From the NCBI GenBank assembly GCA_001931875.2, contig MSJH02000792.1, forward strand, positions 186,001 through 250,000: a stretch of 64,000 nucleotides of DNA. Direction: 5' to 3'. Below the pieces are notes generated by a model. That model was not told where the DNA came from, did no database searches, and saw only the letters and a list, made by a program, of their open reading frames with translations. This DNA comes from Byssochlamys sp. IMV 00236. Taxonomy: Eukaryota; Ascomycota; Eurotiomycetes; Eurotiales; Thermoascaceae. Below, one piece after another: positions 9,501 to 19,700 of the stretch; position 1 is the stretch's first letter, and every line of letters begins with the position of its first letter. The translations under genes were made by a program, and so were the position numbers.

Positions 9501-11788
9501 ACCCGAGCGAAATCGATATTCCAATTGGAGAGCAAGCGACCGCCGCTTCTCGCTCCAAGCGCCGTTCTATCAGTCCAAAGGAGCTGCTGTCAGAACCGAG
9601 CACTCTCAGTTACTCTTCCGCGGCGAAGTCAAGGACATCTTTATACTCTGCCATCACCAGAGAGTCAGACTATAGCCCTGCAGCATCTGAGTCTTCCCCC
9701 AAAGCGCATGCACCGGAAGACGTGCTCACCGCGAAATCTCCAACTGGTCTTAAGAGATCTAAAGCGAAACGGGTCTCGCGGCATGCGGAGAATCTGCCAT
9801 CGAGTCCTGCTTCAAGGATGTCTACCACCCCAGAGAGAGATGTCGTATCACCTCCTTCTCAGAAGCATGATCGATACTATGACGCCAAGGCGGCTACAAA
9901 ATCTCCGGAGCCTGCAAGTGCGGTGCATCATAAACATGACAAGGACAAGTCTTCTCGGAGTCCTGTAGTGGATGAGAATCGTGAAAGGCGTCCGCGCGTT
10001 TCTTCAGTTCCATCGATGGATCTTCCAACTATCCGGAAAGTCAGAAAAGGAACACAAAGTCACAATACATCGACGATCCTGTCCACTGACGAGGATGATC
10101 TTGATGACTTCAGCGATATCTCTGATGCTCCGAATACAGCCGTCAAGCCTCAGAAGGAGAATTCTAAGGGAGATGATCCCGACGACGCCCCTGCTCCACC
10201 GCCTCATCGTTCCCCGAGTACTGCACAGCTGAAACAGCAGAACATTCCGGTCCTCAGTCCAACCGCTGCTAGACAGAGACGACGTTCATCGTCCCCTCTG
10301 AAGCATGAATACGAGCCTTCTACCGCTTCAGACACTGCGTCCGAGTACTCAGAAACGTCCACTGTCATGCACTATGACATGGATTCCGAATACTCCTCTT
10401 CTGAAACCTCGGACGATGAGCTGGAAGATGACGATATGCCGACTCCGTTGCCTCCAACCCAGCCACAGAAGTCGCAGAGACGTTCTGCACCATCTTCGAT
10501 TCCGACTCTTCCTTGCGAGTCCCTGGATCCTTCTAATTCTGCCTCCCAAGGCCCATACAGAACTGTCCCTCTCCAGCCTGAGAAGTCATTAAAGGCAATC
10601 GCCTCGATATTCGGGTGGTCCGATAAGGGTACTTGGGAGAATCTTTTCCCCGACGAGTGCAGTATTACTGTCACTCCTGGACTTATAGAAGCGTTTGAGA
10701 TGAATGCTGCTCACTCGAACCCAGAGGCGTTTGCTCAGGAGCGTCCATTAATCGCCCTAGAGCTCACTCCGTTGGTACCAATCCGTCGCGGCACAGCAAT
10801 TGACATAAGTATTCGTTCGCCGCCTACGGAAAGATCTAAGATCAAATCCAACAACAACATCATGTTCCGCTCTCGCAGTACGGAAGAATGTGAGGCCCTG
10901 TATGCCATGATCAATCATGCACGCATCAACAACCCGACATACATCGCCCTGCAAAATGCCAGAGGGCCGTTTGCCGGTCAGCCCGCATCTCTGGAGCGCT
11001 ACAATTCAACACGTTCAAACAAGAGCGGAGGCTGGTTCAGCTGGCCAAAGCGGAGAAACAGCTACCGTGCTTCTGGTACGCCTCGATCGCTTGCAGAAGC
11101 CTCTGAAAGCAGTGTAGGAACCATGAGCAGTGCGTTCTCCGCGTTGAAGAAATTTGGCGCCGGAAGCAAAATGTTCAGCATTGCCCGGTCCACAATCACA
11201 TCGCGTACGGGTGGCAGCAAAGGGGACAGCCTGTACTCAAGCGAAGCAGGATCTGGTGCTAAGTCACCTGGTTCAGGACTCGCCGGGTTAGCTGGGGCTA
11301 TCAAGGGCGTTGATGGCATCGGTCTCTCGAATGCGAAGATCAGATTATACCTTCGTGAAAGCCAATCGAAGTGGCGGGATTTGGGAGCTGCCCGCCTCAC
11401 TATCATGCCAGCTTCCCCAGCTCCTTCTCGCCCACAGACCTCCGGGGGCAGCCCAGAAAATGGCAACATAAACTCCGAGGCCTCCGAGAGTTCCAGACCA
11501 CCATCTGTATCTGCCCCGCCGCGTCGCGAGATGACGAGTGAGAAGCGCATCATTGTCCGTGGAAAGACACGCGGTGAGATCCTCCTGGACGTCTGCTTGG
11601 GCGAAAGCGCTTTCGAGCGTGTTGCCCGCACTGGTATCGCTGTTTCCGTGTGGGAGGAGAACGAAGGAGGTACCGTAGCCAAGGAGGGTGGCGTGACTGG
11701 TGGATCTTTCAAGATCTATATGATCCAGATGAAGACCGAGGCCGAAACGGCGTACACGTTTGGCCTAGTCGGGAAACTGAGATACTGA
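6539..11788 (+). CDS. Large DH-domain (RhoGEF-like) protein with two PH-like regions
   Basis: One uninterrupted frame of 1749 codons, unusually long for an intron-less gene here. Residues 1-590 are a Ser/Arg/Lys-rich disordered region with many SR, RS and proline patches. At about residue 595 a helical domain starts (MDDLMQELSSDETKYMRELR) that looks like the first helix of a Dbl-homology domain and continues to about 720. Residues 840-960 (RARDFFDLSLYHSSGQMVDC, then WLLFPPIDISCVSA and WQELLCLMIDDEEIG) look PH-like. A disordered stretch follows, then a second PH-like region near 1340-1470 (VPLQPEKSLKAIASIFGW) and a conserved C-terminal block from about 1600. A guanine-exchange or scaffold role at the cortex is an inference. 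Arg/Ser richness could lead to mislabelling as an SRm160-type splicing factor, but the folded domains do not support that. Confidence 0.75.
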   Translation: MPSPAPARRSSKSGGVTKSTPAKSKAVDIGKPLGIYDTNSVREKVRLWQHQGGGVITANDVLADEDDENIPKSKTEQETPKATPHKTVARLKEEDDDSNTDSRKRGNIAPRKRVISDEHWKIKRSAPKTPPPKTRPPKRITVYKTNDEFINSPGTKKGGPRSDTSKSRIDDDGIRIYATPPSSRRQSKQTKHAPDEASNAESILEDEASSIDHTPSTRSKKRSSPKTPKDKHHDEPESKQSTLLPEDDGNEWAPSEANFSELSRRRARGPTNSTRRPPPKIHKGGIFGHMLDESKKMFARPEPPPPAPTRGAKIEAWLSATSDPFMEDDGSDVEVPTPLKTISSTKESSQRMESEADEPSEKSPGSSGSRRRRSTHRSRSRRKDYSYMSDKDNMSSRESLSAIAEEAAQTARRKSDTSSLSTVRRAAAHKRSQSASRIGKDSPRHKGEVDEKESHPDTESLPFSDGSEVSASEAPFPLNTRRPFPSTGVHRLSTIPSAETLRTHEETQPQTTELTDESKKEDHKAKSQDDSNLESEERDSFDPNFLPGSSSGLRRRLTTHEDLMSVLSEPGTRNRSTRSTRSIRSNRSRLANATMDDLMQELSSDETKYMRELRTLVGGVIPVLLTYVLSRSDSAIAAGLFRPALDPKDDMNFTKPIVDMGVALERLKSMHKRIPLDNPDTLLTWAHGAQRVYRDYLKAWRLGFQDVVVNLAPPEEGAAEPNSDTKSLDQGMERDESGDIVNADGQKVDVAYLLKRPLVRLKYLSKTFRGINTLKHSPKAEEIATAYQALVTEARRRSNEERARLEDESAASIDPTRARDPGTLAALPNVSIDQTRRVRARDFFDLSLYHSSGQMVDCRSELLLRDNAPEDGAGGDLLICEVDNSDRWLLFPPIDISCVSARSGDVKGEIVVMIRSPPGEKREWQELLCLMIDDEEIGLEWIQLLGEDPVPPAIHRTQSFIARSKDHSSKSQQERSSDCSPKQKLTPNPSEIDIPIGEQATAASRSKRRSISPKELLSEPSTLSYSSAAKSRTSLYSAITRESDYSPAASESSPKAHAPEDVLTAKSPTGLKRSKAKRVSRHAENLPSSPASRMSTTPERDVVSPPSQKHDRYYDAKAATKSPEPASAVHHKHDKDKSSRSPVVDENRERRPRVSSVPSMDLPTIRKVRKGTQSHNTSTILSTDEDDLDDFSDISDAPNTAVKPQKENSKGDDPDDAPAPPPHRSPSTAQLKQQNIPVLSPTAARQRRRSSSPLKHEYEPSTASDTASEYSETSTVMHYDMDSEYSSSETSDDELEDDDMPTPLPPTQPQKSQRRSAPSSIPTLPCESLDPSNSASQGPYRTVPLQPEKSLKAIASIFGWSDKGTWENLFPDECSITVTPGLIEAFEMNAAHSNPEAFAQERPLIALELTPLVPIRRGTAIDISIRSPPTERSKIKSNNNIMFRSRSTEECEALYAMINHARINNPTYIALQNARGPFAGQPASLERYNSTRSNKSGGWFSWPKRRNSYRASGTPRSLAEASESSVGTMSSAFSALKKFGAGSKMFSIARSTITSRTGGSKGDSLYSSEAGSGAKSPGSGLAGLAGAIKGVDGIGLSNAKIRLYLRESQSKWRDLGAARLTIMPASPAPSRPQTSGGSPENGNINSEASESSRPPSVSAPPRREMTSEKRIIVRGKTRGEILLDVCLGESAFERVARTGIAVSVWEENEGGTVAKEGGVTGGSFKIYMIQMKTEAETAYTFGLVGKLRY

Positions 11789-12560
11789 GTCCTAACTTCG
11801 AACACCACATGATTCACGATTTACCTTACTATCCCTTTTTCGACACCCGTTTTTGATTTCATGTTCATTTTCCTTATTCTTTTTCCCCCCCTTGAACTTC
11901 GAATCGTTTCCAACTTATTCCCCCTCAATGCATGCATACCAATATCTCACATTGATATTCCCCTACATGATCTCTGACGTCACTGCACATGAACATGAAT
12001 ATGCCAACCTCGATTTATTCATTAATATACGCATATCTAGACTATTTCCTTCCCTGTCCATGCTTTATGCTTTATTTGTTAATTTCTGTGTTTATGTTGT
12101 CTTTAGCGAAGCAAACCCAAGATACTCCTTCTGCCCTCGATAATATCGCGGCGTATGTTCAGAATGAATTACATTCCAAAGCTGATTAGTCTTTGACCGT
12201 GGTTTTATTTATTTGTCGTTGATTATTGTCTGCATGTTTCGGTTGCAGGGGTATTATGCAAACATTTTAGAGGCATCGACGTATTGCGTCCTTTTGTTCG
12301 AAGTCTGTCGGATAGAGCATTTCCATGCTACGGGAGGCTGGCCTATGCGGATGCTGATAGAATGTAAGATAGTTCTATTCGAATAATGAATATCCATCCC
12401 TACTTTGGGAAGCACCGTGCTAGCCCCATAAGATGTTATGTTGGTAAATGAGCCCCTATCAACAAACATATATGCTACATCACAGAAAATCATATTTATA
12501 TCTTATACCATTATCTCCGAGTGGGAAAAAAAAGCAAGAAGAAACAAGAAGAAATCTAGT
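11789..12560. other. Convergent intergenic region, T-rich
   Basis: About 770 bases between two convergent genes. Pyrimidine-rich DNA with ATG-rich short frames and no domain; probably both 3' untranslated regions. Confidence 0.45.
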
Positions 12561-15053
12561 CTACTGCGTCCCCGCGACCAACTCCTTTTCCCTCCACCAC
12601 CTCGCAATCTCCCCCGTCTGACAAAACTCAATCTCATCCTCCCCCCACCCCTTCAACCATCTCAACATTCTCTCCAACATCCCAATCACATGCGCCATCC
12701 CACTCGTATCCGGATGCATGAGAACCGGGAAGATCGGCTCTTCCTCATTCTCTCGAATCCAGAGGAATCGATCCCGCCACATCTGTTCGATCACGCGCAC
12801 GTCGACGTAGCCGTGTGAGTTGTGTGCGTGCGGGAGGAATTGCATCGGGGTCATGTCTTCCATGTACCAGTTGCAGGGGATGCAGACGAGGGGACGACGG
12901 TCGGGCTTGTTGTCGTTCGTGGGCGGCGGGATGGGGTGCATCCAGGTTGAGGCTGGTTGGGAGAAGTCGATGGGTTGAAGAGCAGGACGACGAGGGGCGA
13001 AGAAAGGATGGGAATCGTGGTCGGTGAGAGAAGCGTCTGTAGGAGGGAGGTCCTTTGTGTTAGTGATGTTCGGGCAGAGAGAGATTATGGATGTTTGATA
13101 TAGGTAAGTGAGTGCTTTCAATATGACGTACCGTATTCAAAGCCATACTCCTCCAATAGATCGAGAGTTGATTCTCGAAGTTGATACAGTGGAGCTCTGT
13201 ATCCTGCAGGTTTCTTTCCTGTTAGTTTCTTGGAAATCTCGATGCATCTCTCGAGTACATCACGCTCCTGCGTCGGTGTCATTTGGTATGCACCCTCATG
13301 GGCGTAGCCGTGTAGTCCGATTTCGCAGCCAGATTCTACCACTTGGCGCACCTCCTCTGGGAAGCTCTCTGCGGAGTGGCCTGGGATGAACCATGTGCAG
13401 CGGTCGGCGATTCCGACTTTCTTGAGCATGTGGAGGAGACGCGGGACGCCGACTTTGGCGGCGAAAAAGCCAGAGGAGTAGTCGGCTAGGATGTTGTCTG
13501 GATGCGAACCTGCGGTTCAAGTTAGTATTGTCGGCTACTCGATGGGGAGAATAAGGGAGAGTGGAATGTAGTACCTGTTCCCAGCCATCCTGACACAGCA
13601 TCCAGATCTATAGAGACAGATACACGGATTTTATTCCTCTTTGGTTTGGTGAGTGCTCTGGGGATAGACTGGGAAACACTCTGCTCTTGCGATTTCGAAG
13701 CCACCGCCAGCTGATTAGAAGAGGATGTCTTAACGACCTCGTTCTCTTTCCAGACAAGACGGCCCTCCATGCCTCCATCTACACTCAGGCACTCGCCAGA
13801 GATATGACCCGCGGCGCGGTGTGAGGCCAAAAATGCCATTGCGCGAGCGACGTCTTCTGGCTTCGCGATCTTCCTTAAGGGAACTCTAAAGAACCAGGTT
13901 AGTCTTTTAGAAGCCGCTCACATACAGGGGCTTTCCTTTTGGGGATCAACATACGTAGCCTGCGCTTCAGCCCACATCTCCTTCGGATCATCAAGCCTAC
14001 CCTCGATCAACGGGGTATTAACCCAACCCGGCGCGACAGAATTGATCCTAGCCTTGCTGTTCAAACGAACAATCTCATTCTTCACGCCCCTAATCAACCC
14101 ATACTGCAAACCAGCCTTTCCAGAAGCATACTCAGAATGACCCGCCTGACCAAACTTGCCGCACTCACTGCCCGTCACGACAATGGCCAGATTATCTAGT
14201 TCTCTACCAAGCGCATCCTGGGCGGCATTTGCAGCGCGCAGGAAATGCTTGATGGTCAGAAACGTGCCTCGGATATTTGTCCTATAGGTCTTTTCCCATA
14301 GGTCCAGGGGCATTTCCCAGATGGGGTACTCGTTGCTTTCGTCCGTGATACCTGCATTGGCGATTAGGATGTTGACGGGCCCGAAGCGCTTCCTGGCTTG
14401 TTGGAAGCAGGAACGGATGGATTCCTCGTCTGAAATGTCACCCGTTACGGTGTGAAGACGGGCATATTGCTCCCCGTGAAGAGATGGGACCTCGATGGGT
14501 CGGACGTCGTGTGCGGTGACATTGCATCCTTGGTCTGTTGGGAATTGTTAGATCTTGTCGAGGTGTACTTGACAATAGCAAACTATGTACGTAATATGAC
14601 GATTCACACACAAATTTAAACTGCATCCATACAAGTGGAGAGTCTCAAAATCACCTACTAATCGCTGTATTTTCATAGATGCGCCCCTTCAAACATATAC
14701 AGTAACAGTATCATTTTTTTCGATCAAATTCGCGAAGAAGGAAAATCGAAAGACTCATGATACAACTAGACGGAAAGAGAAAATGAAACATTGTTTGAAA
14801 GAAAACATACTTTACGGATGGAAGGAGCAGAAAACGAAGCCAATGCAGGTACGGTTTCAGACCCTGCAGATCAAGCAGATTCCAGACTCCTGGGTCCAAA
14901 AGAGAGAAAAAAGAAAGATCGTTAAAGACACTATAAGACGAAAGAAAGCTAGCACATACCTAGAAACTCCCGAATAGCCTGGCTTCCAATTCCGCCAGCG
15001 GCACCAGTGATGAAGACATGTAACCCTTCAAGGCCTAGAAAAGAGTTGGACAT
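12561..15053 (-). CDS. Short-chain dehydrogenase fused to a CE4 polysaccharide deacetylase
   Basis: The start is the ATG at 15051-15053 (MSNSFLGLEGLHVFITGAAG). About 615 residues are spread over about five exons. The N-terminal half is a classical SDR: the TGAAGGIG dinucleotide-binding loop, then NAG (in LIANAGITDE), the catalytic YASGK, and the cofactor/substrate strand INSVAPGWVNTPL. It ends in GHISGECLSVDGG. The same frame (13839-13522) then continues without a stop through a Ser-rich linker into KIRVSVSIDLDAVSGW, the first metal-binding strand of an HpPgdA-like CE4 deacetylase. Next come TWFIPGHSAESFP, the His motif GLHGYAHEGA, GYRAPLYQLRES and a C-terminal metal-site region with LMHPDTSGM. 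CE4 enzymes hydrolyse N-acetyl or amide groups; SDRs oxidise or reduce alcohols. The substrate is unknown. There is no signal peptide, so it should act in the cytosol. Intron 1 (about 14957-14537) is roughly 420 bases, long for this genome. Confidence 0.85.
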
Positions 15054-15536
15054 GGCGCCAGATTGAGGAGTCCGATATCCCTTTCACCGAAATTCGTTAG
15101 ATGATTGGACTGACAAGGCGCAATGGATCGGGCGGTTATCTAGTTTCGTAGTAATCCTGGCAGGGATGATGCCTGACAGGTTGTCTGTCGATAGAACAAA
15201 CTGAAAGAGAGGATAGTTCTCGAAGACCGACAACGGAGGAGGATATTGCTCTCAGTTCCAGAGTGGAGTGCGAGCCTTATCGATCAGCGGGGTCTCCGCG
15301 GATGGAGATGCTAAGTTAGTTCACTGATTAGTGTACGATTATTATTCTTCATTTAGCGTATGTTCAGATCATTATTGTACTCTTGGCATCCTTTTCGGGG
15401 AAATAGCGCGACCCCGTTCGAGATGGACACGGATTCTGGATAGAGACTGCCACACCAGCATTGCCATTGGTTTCTGGACTAAATTATACTCTGCTCACGT
15501 TTGTACAGGTATGCCTAAGGCGGGGAAGGGCAATGC
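15054..15536. other. Upstream region of the SDR-deacetylase gene
   Basis: About 480 bases directly upstream of the minus-strand gene, so it probably contains its promoter. No domain-bearing frame seen. Confidence 0.4.
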
Positions 15537-15872
15537 ATGCTAAGGCCATTTGCCGATCTTCAATATGCTGACGCTGTTCTTGCACACATTCACTTTGCCC
15601 AGATAGGACTTTTGATCAGTCAACCTCAGGAACCGCTGATGCTGATACATGCAATAAAAAGTTTGCAGTATCCTGAAAGATCTCAGAACAAGATATATCG
15701 TACTCTTATGATGCCAAATCAATTATTGTTGGGGAATATTATTGCTAAAGATTGGGACAAGTCCACTAAATATGCAGAACTATCAATTGATGGTTTGTGC
15801 AATTTGGATTATGCACGCTGGCCGGATTTCGCTACCGTCAACAAGGCGTGTGCACTAATGTCTAAAGGGTGA
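15537..15872 (+). CDS. Hypothetical 111-residue frame, possibly a gene fragment
   Basis: An ATG-started frame with ordinary amino-acid composition, including YARWPDFATVNKACALMSKG at the end. I do not recognise it. It sits just before the MFS transporter relic and may be another decayed gene piece. No clear splice signals link it to neighbours, and chance occurrence is possible. Confidence 0.2.
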   Translation: MLRPFADLQYADAVLAHIHFAQIGLLISQPQEPLMLIHAIKSLQYPERSQNKIYRTLMMPNQLLLGNIIAKDWDKSTKYAELSIDGLCNLDYARWPDFATVNKACALMSKG

Positions 15873-16161
15873 GAGAATGTTGTGAGGAAGCTTCCCAGAT
15901 GATCGAAAGAAGATCTTTGGAGCGATGAACGATGCATCTTTCAGAACGCGGCTTGCCATACTTATCCTAGTTGACATCAGATTTCGCCAAAATCCCTAGG
16001 ATGAAAGCTTCGACTGGCACATGAAGACAAGAGAAGACTACCCTTCAACTCCGGGGGCAGTATCATCCCCGGATGGTGGCTGTCCTTGTAAGACCATGAC
16101 AGCACCATCTTCGCCTGAAGAAATACGAAGCTGGTGAAACGCTCTACAAAATCCTATCTCC

Positions 16162-16380
16162 ATGTATTATGCCGACTGCTCCGTTCACACCGCGGAAATT
16201 ACAAGAGCATGTCTTATCCTCTCCAAAATACAGGGTTTAAGGTTTACGGATAATCCAACTCTTACTTGGCGATGGTGCTTCTATGTCAACCTTCCGCTGG
16301 GTGCGGTCCCTGCTACCATGCTATTGTTCTTTCGAGGAAGTGAAGAAGGGGACGGAGGAAAGTACCGGATCTGCATATAA
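16162..16380 (+). pseudogene. Relic of an MFS drug/toxin-efflux transporter
   Basis: Within a short 72-codon frame, residues from about 25 to 60 read GLRFTDNPTLTWRWCFYVNL followed by PLGAVPATMLLFF. This is the signature of the loop and helix in 14-helix (DHA2-type) efflux pumps, usually GGxFTDxxTWRWCFYINLPIG. An intact member has over 500 residues. Here I see no matching helices before or after it in any frame, and the frame stops soon after. The surrounding DNA is AT-rich and lacks long frames. I read it as the remnant of a pump, perhaps from a lost secondary-metabolite cluster. Confidence 0.7.
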
Positions 16381-16925
16381 TAGGGTATTGACCTTTCCTT
16401 GATACGAAGAACTAGAGTATAATAGATACATAATGATAGATGTTCAAAAAGTCAAGGCTCTTTGACAGACGCTTCTATGTCCTTGACTTCGTGTTTTATT
16501 TGAGCGTTTATTGCTGATCCTAGGAACAACAGATACTATGAGATTCAACATATATTTATTTAAGTCCTTGTGTCTTGATTCTACTTTATCCAGATTGATT
16601 GCCTTGTTGGACCGGGCCACTTGCGACAAGGCTGATTCTTCCTGGACGTCCAGTGATGAGCAATGGGGTATCTGGTATAGATAATATATAACACACAACC
16701 CTCCCAATATCGCAATCGCAGTGATAAGATTATATCCTGCATTTAAACTGAGCCAAAATGTGCAATAATCGAAATCTAGGCTCTGGTAGCGGACAAACTA
16801 CCAGCCTCGCAAACCATATTAGTGATATACAAGACATCCATGAACCCATTGCAGGAACCTCACATTGACTAAATAGCATTATAATACATCGTCACTATAT
16901 CTTTCTTTTGAAGTAATTAACTAGC
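16381..16925. other. AT-rich spacer upstream of the 5S rRNA gene
   Basis: About 540 bases of AT-rich DNA with stops in all frames; no feature recognised. Confidence 0.4.
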
Positions 16926-17044
16926 ACATACGACCATAGGGTGTGGAAAATAGGGCTTCCCGTCCGCTCAGCCGTACTCAAGCCACACGCCGGCAGGTTA
17001 GTAGTTGGGTGGGTGACCACCAGCGAATCCCTGCTGTTGTATGT
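16926..17044 (+). rRNA. 5S ribosomal RNA gene
   Basis: A 119-base match to the Aspergillus 5S rRNA as I know it, starting ACATACGACCATAGGG and including CTTCCCGTCCGCTCAGCCGT, GGGTGGGTGACCACCAGCG and CCCTGCTGTTGTATGT. The 5' ACATAC pairs with the 3' GTATGT to form helix I, which fixes both ends. The internal box regions for RNA polymerase III are present. From memory there are about three substitutions relative to the A. nidulans sequence (near 16950, 16979 and 16995), so it could be a variant or recently silenced copy. Dispersed single 5S genes are normal in filamentous ascomycetes. Confidence 0.93.
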
Positions 17045-17060
17045 TTTTGTCTTTTTTTTT
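17044..17060 (+). terminator. RNA polymerase III T-run terminator of the 5S gene
   Basis: Immediately after the 5S gene come a run of five T and then nine T (17044-17048 and 17052-17060), the usual stop signal for RNA polymerase III. Its presence supports a functional gene. Confidence 0.8.
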
Positions 17061-19700
17061 ATTTCCATATTATTTGGTCCAGTGTATATCCGCGGGATAT
17101 TTGGTAAACGAGATAAAAGAGCTGCTGCCAGTGGGGTGTCTTGTTCGCGTCATAGAATGAACTGTGTCCAAATTAAATTCCCGATCCAGGACGATTGGCA
17201 TACTTGGCAAGCAGACGGTCAAAATCGTTGTTAGATATATAGTGGCATTCATTCTGGTGGACTGGTCAAAACGGTGGATTCTGGTTTTGAATTCGAGTTT
17301 TAGGTTCCATTGGGTAAGGGATTCGAAAGGTTCCCTTGATAGGGATATAGGCGAACTTCATGATCCTGGAAGAAGATATAGATCCCTCAAGGATCCTTCG
17401 TCCTTCTCTGCAAGTTCTGTCATGCAATATGTATTGCATATAGAGTAGATCGAAAGACAGTAGGGGATTGATATTAGGAGTTTCAATAGGAAGCGTAATG
17501 ATATCTCCTAAATTACTGCGCTGATCCTGGTTCCTATTCGACGATTTCGCATTCATTTCGATTGCCAGACCCTAGATCAGAAGGAAGTAAGGGAGGTGGT
17601 ATAGTAAGCTAGACGAGTTTGGAATATTGATATGTCGGCATCTGGAAGAACTGCAGTTCTATCGCTTTCTTATCCCTAGATATAGAGCTAAGCAAGCAGA
17701 AGCTATCAGCTAGGAGGTTCAAATCATACCATTGCTTCTGTGCCATTTAGGATTCGACACTATGTAATTGAGAGAAGTTATCAACCCAGCTTATAATTGG
17801 AAGCCTCTGAATCAATTTCCTATTAGCCTATGTATGTCTCTATCTCTGCGTGGCGCGAGCGACCTCAAATAACGTCTGATTCATCTCAGACCTTGCCAGC
17901 GCGGAGGATAACCGTCTTGTATGACATGGGGAGAGCTTGAATAGTTGTCGCGGCTGCGGGGATGACTTACCTTTGAATTGGTACTATTGCTTTGAGTCAA
18001 GACGTGTAATAGGAGAGACAATGTAAACAAAGGGATCGAGTGAATTTGATTGGTATTCGAAAGATAAATTTATATTTATAAAGCCTCGATCTGGTCCCTA
18101 TACCAAGTAGTAGGTTTCCTATTCCGGGTAGAAGCTCGTATGTTAAGATTCCCATTCTTTCCCTGTGACTTCGGAACGTAATGTTAGCTGTGATTATTCA
18201 TAAGATGTAATTCGGGGGACGTATTCACCGTCCTCGATATTACGTTCGTCAACATCATATGTGAAAGATTCTAGCCCCGGTCCTCTGCTCTGGGCTCATG
18301 AGCGTACGAGATTAACGTATATGCTTGAAGCAGCTTGTTAGAATGTCTGGTTAGGTTGGGGTATTATTGGCAGCAAGACATGTCATATGAACATGGTTCG
18401 GCATAAGCAATATAATTATTCTTCAAGCATATGCTCGGCATCGAACACAGTGAAGCCGCTGAATTTGAGACGATGTTAGAAACCCAAGCATTCTCGGAAT
18501 CATCCTAAGAGGTAGGACGTCTCCAATCCCGCTTTGGATATTATCTCCCGCAGCGAATTAGAAGACCTCCAGTTCCTCTCGAATACCTTCGAGTTAGCGC
18601 CGAGTCTCCTATTTGTCCGAGGCATGTTGAATTTGAAGAAAAGAAACGCTATATCTCCTGCGGGGTCGCGGGGCTGAATGGGGCACAGCACTAAGAAAGT
18701 ATAGATGAGTCAAGAAAAACTGGTATGTCTCTTAGCCGCATAGCTTTCGCTGATACATTTATTTAGTGTACCTAGCAGATTGGTGCCTTTTGATGATTAT
18801 GATTGGAAGACAAGAGATAGTCTCTAGGGGCTGGCTCCCGCATCAGATATTCAAGACAAGAATGGTGATAGTGTCTGGTTGAATCTCGAGCCATTTGGAG
18901 GACATACGATGGACACTTGGCATATATGAAATGAAATGAGCACAAGATTAGGCAGGTTCTCGAGGACCTATTATGTATCCGTTCTACTGCGGTAGTTACC
19001 TCCCGATTTGAGGGGTATCGGGAGGAGAGGATCGACGTGTCGACTTCACCAACAAATACGAGGCATTCAACTACTATGAAACACGTCCTGGGTCAACTTG
19101 AGAGTGGAGGAGGGATAAATTCACCCATATATGACAGTTAATCAGCATGTGCCTTGGTGGTGACAAACGACGCATAACTAGTCCTGGCTCCCTGGTCGTA
19201 GGTGCATAGTTTGCCCAGTCAGCGCTATAGGTAAGCTAGACAGGGTCGCTCTAGGTATTGGTGTATCTCGCCCGATGCATTCACGCAGATTGGAGTTTGG
19301 TATTACCGAAACTGTTGAATCTCGCATGAAACCCGAGAGATGGGTGTCGCTGCTAGGAATATGGCCATCTCGACTCATGCAAGGCCTTGCACATAATGCC
19401 CCTCCCCTGTAACTCTTCACGTGCTATAGTATAACTAATTAAGTGTTGTTCCAGGTCCCTTCACAGTTACCAAGTAAGCAGGGCCTGTCAGCCCTATCTA
19501 CCATAGTTATTATCATACAGTCGGAGCAAAACCCTGGGGATTTTCCCCAAGTATGTACTTATGATTTGCATCCTTCCCCGCCAATCGGAACAGCCGGGTC
19601 GCCCATACTATACTATACTATACTATCGATGCTCAATTTGATCAGATGCAATATGATAGATAGATAACCCCGACATGTGCCATGGGAGGAAAACACCATC
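17061..19700. other. AT-rich, gene-free DNA with decayed coding remnants
   Basis: About 2.6 kb with stops in every frame and visibly more A and T than the flanking genes. Some short frames look coding-like but are broken: a minus-strand piece at 18691-18500 with DIAFLFFKFNMPRTNRRLGA, and one near 17950-17895 reading IQALPMSYKTVILRAGKV. I cannot assign either. The region looks like old genes or transposons that have decayed. Confidence 0.45.
19606..19625. repeat. (TACTA)4 tandem repeat
   Basis: Four perfect copies of TACTA in a row inside the AT-rich desert. Confidence 0.85.
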
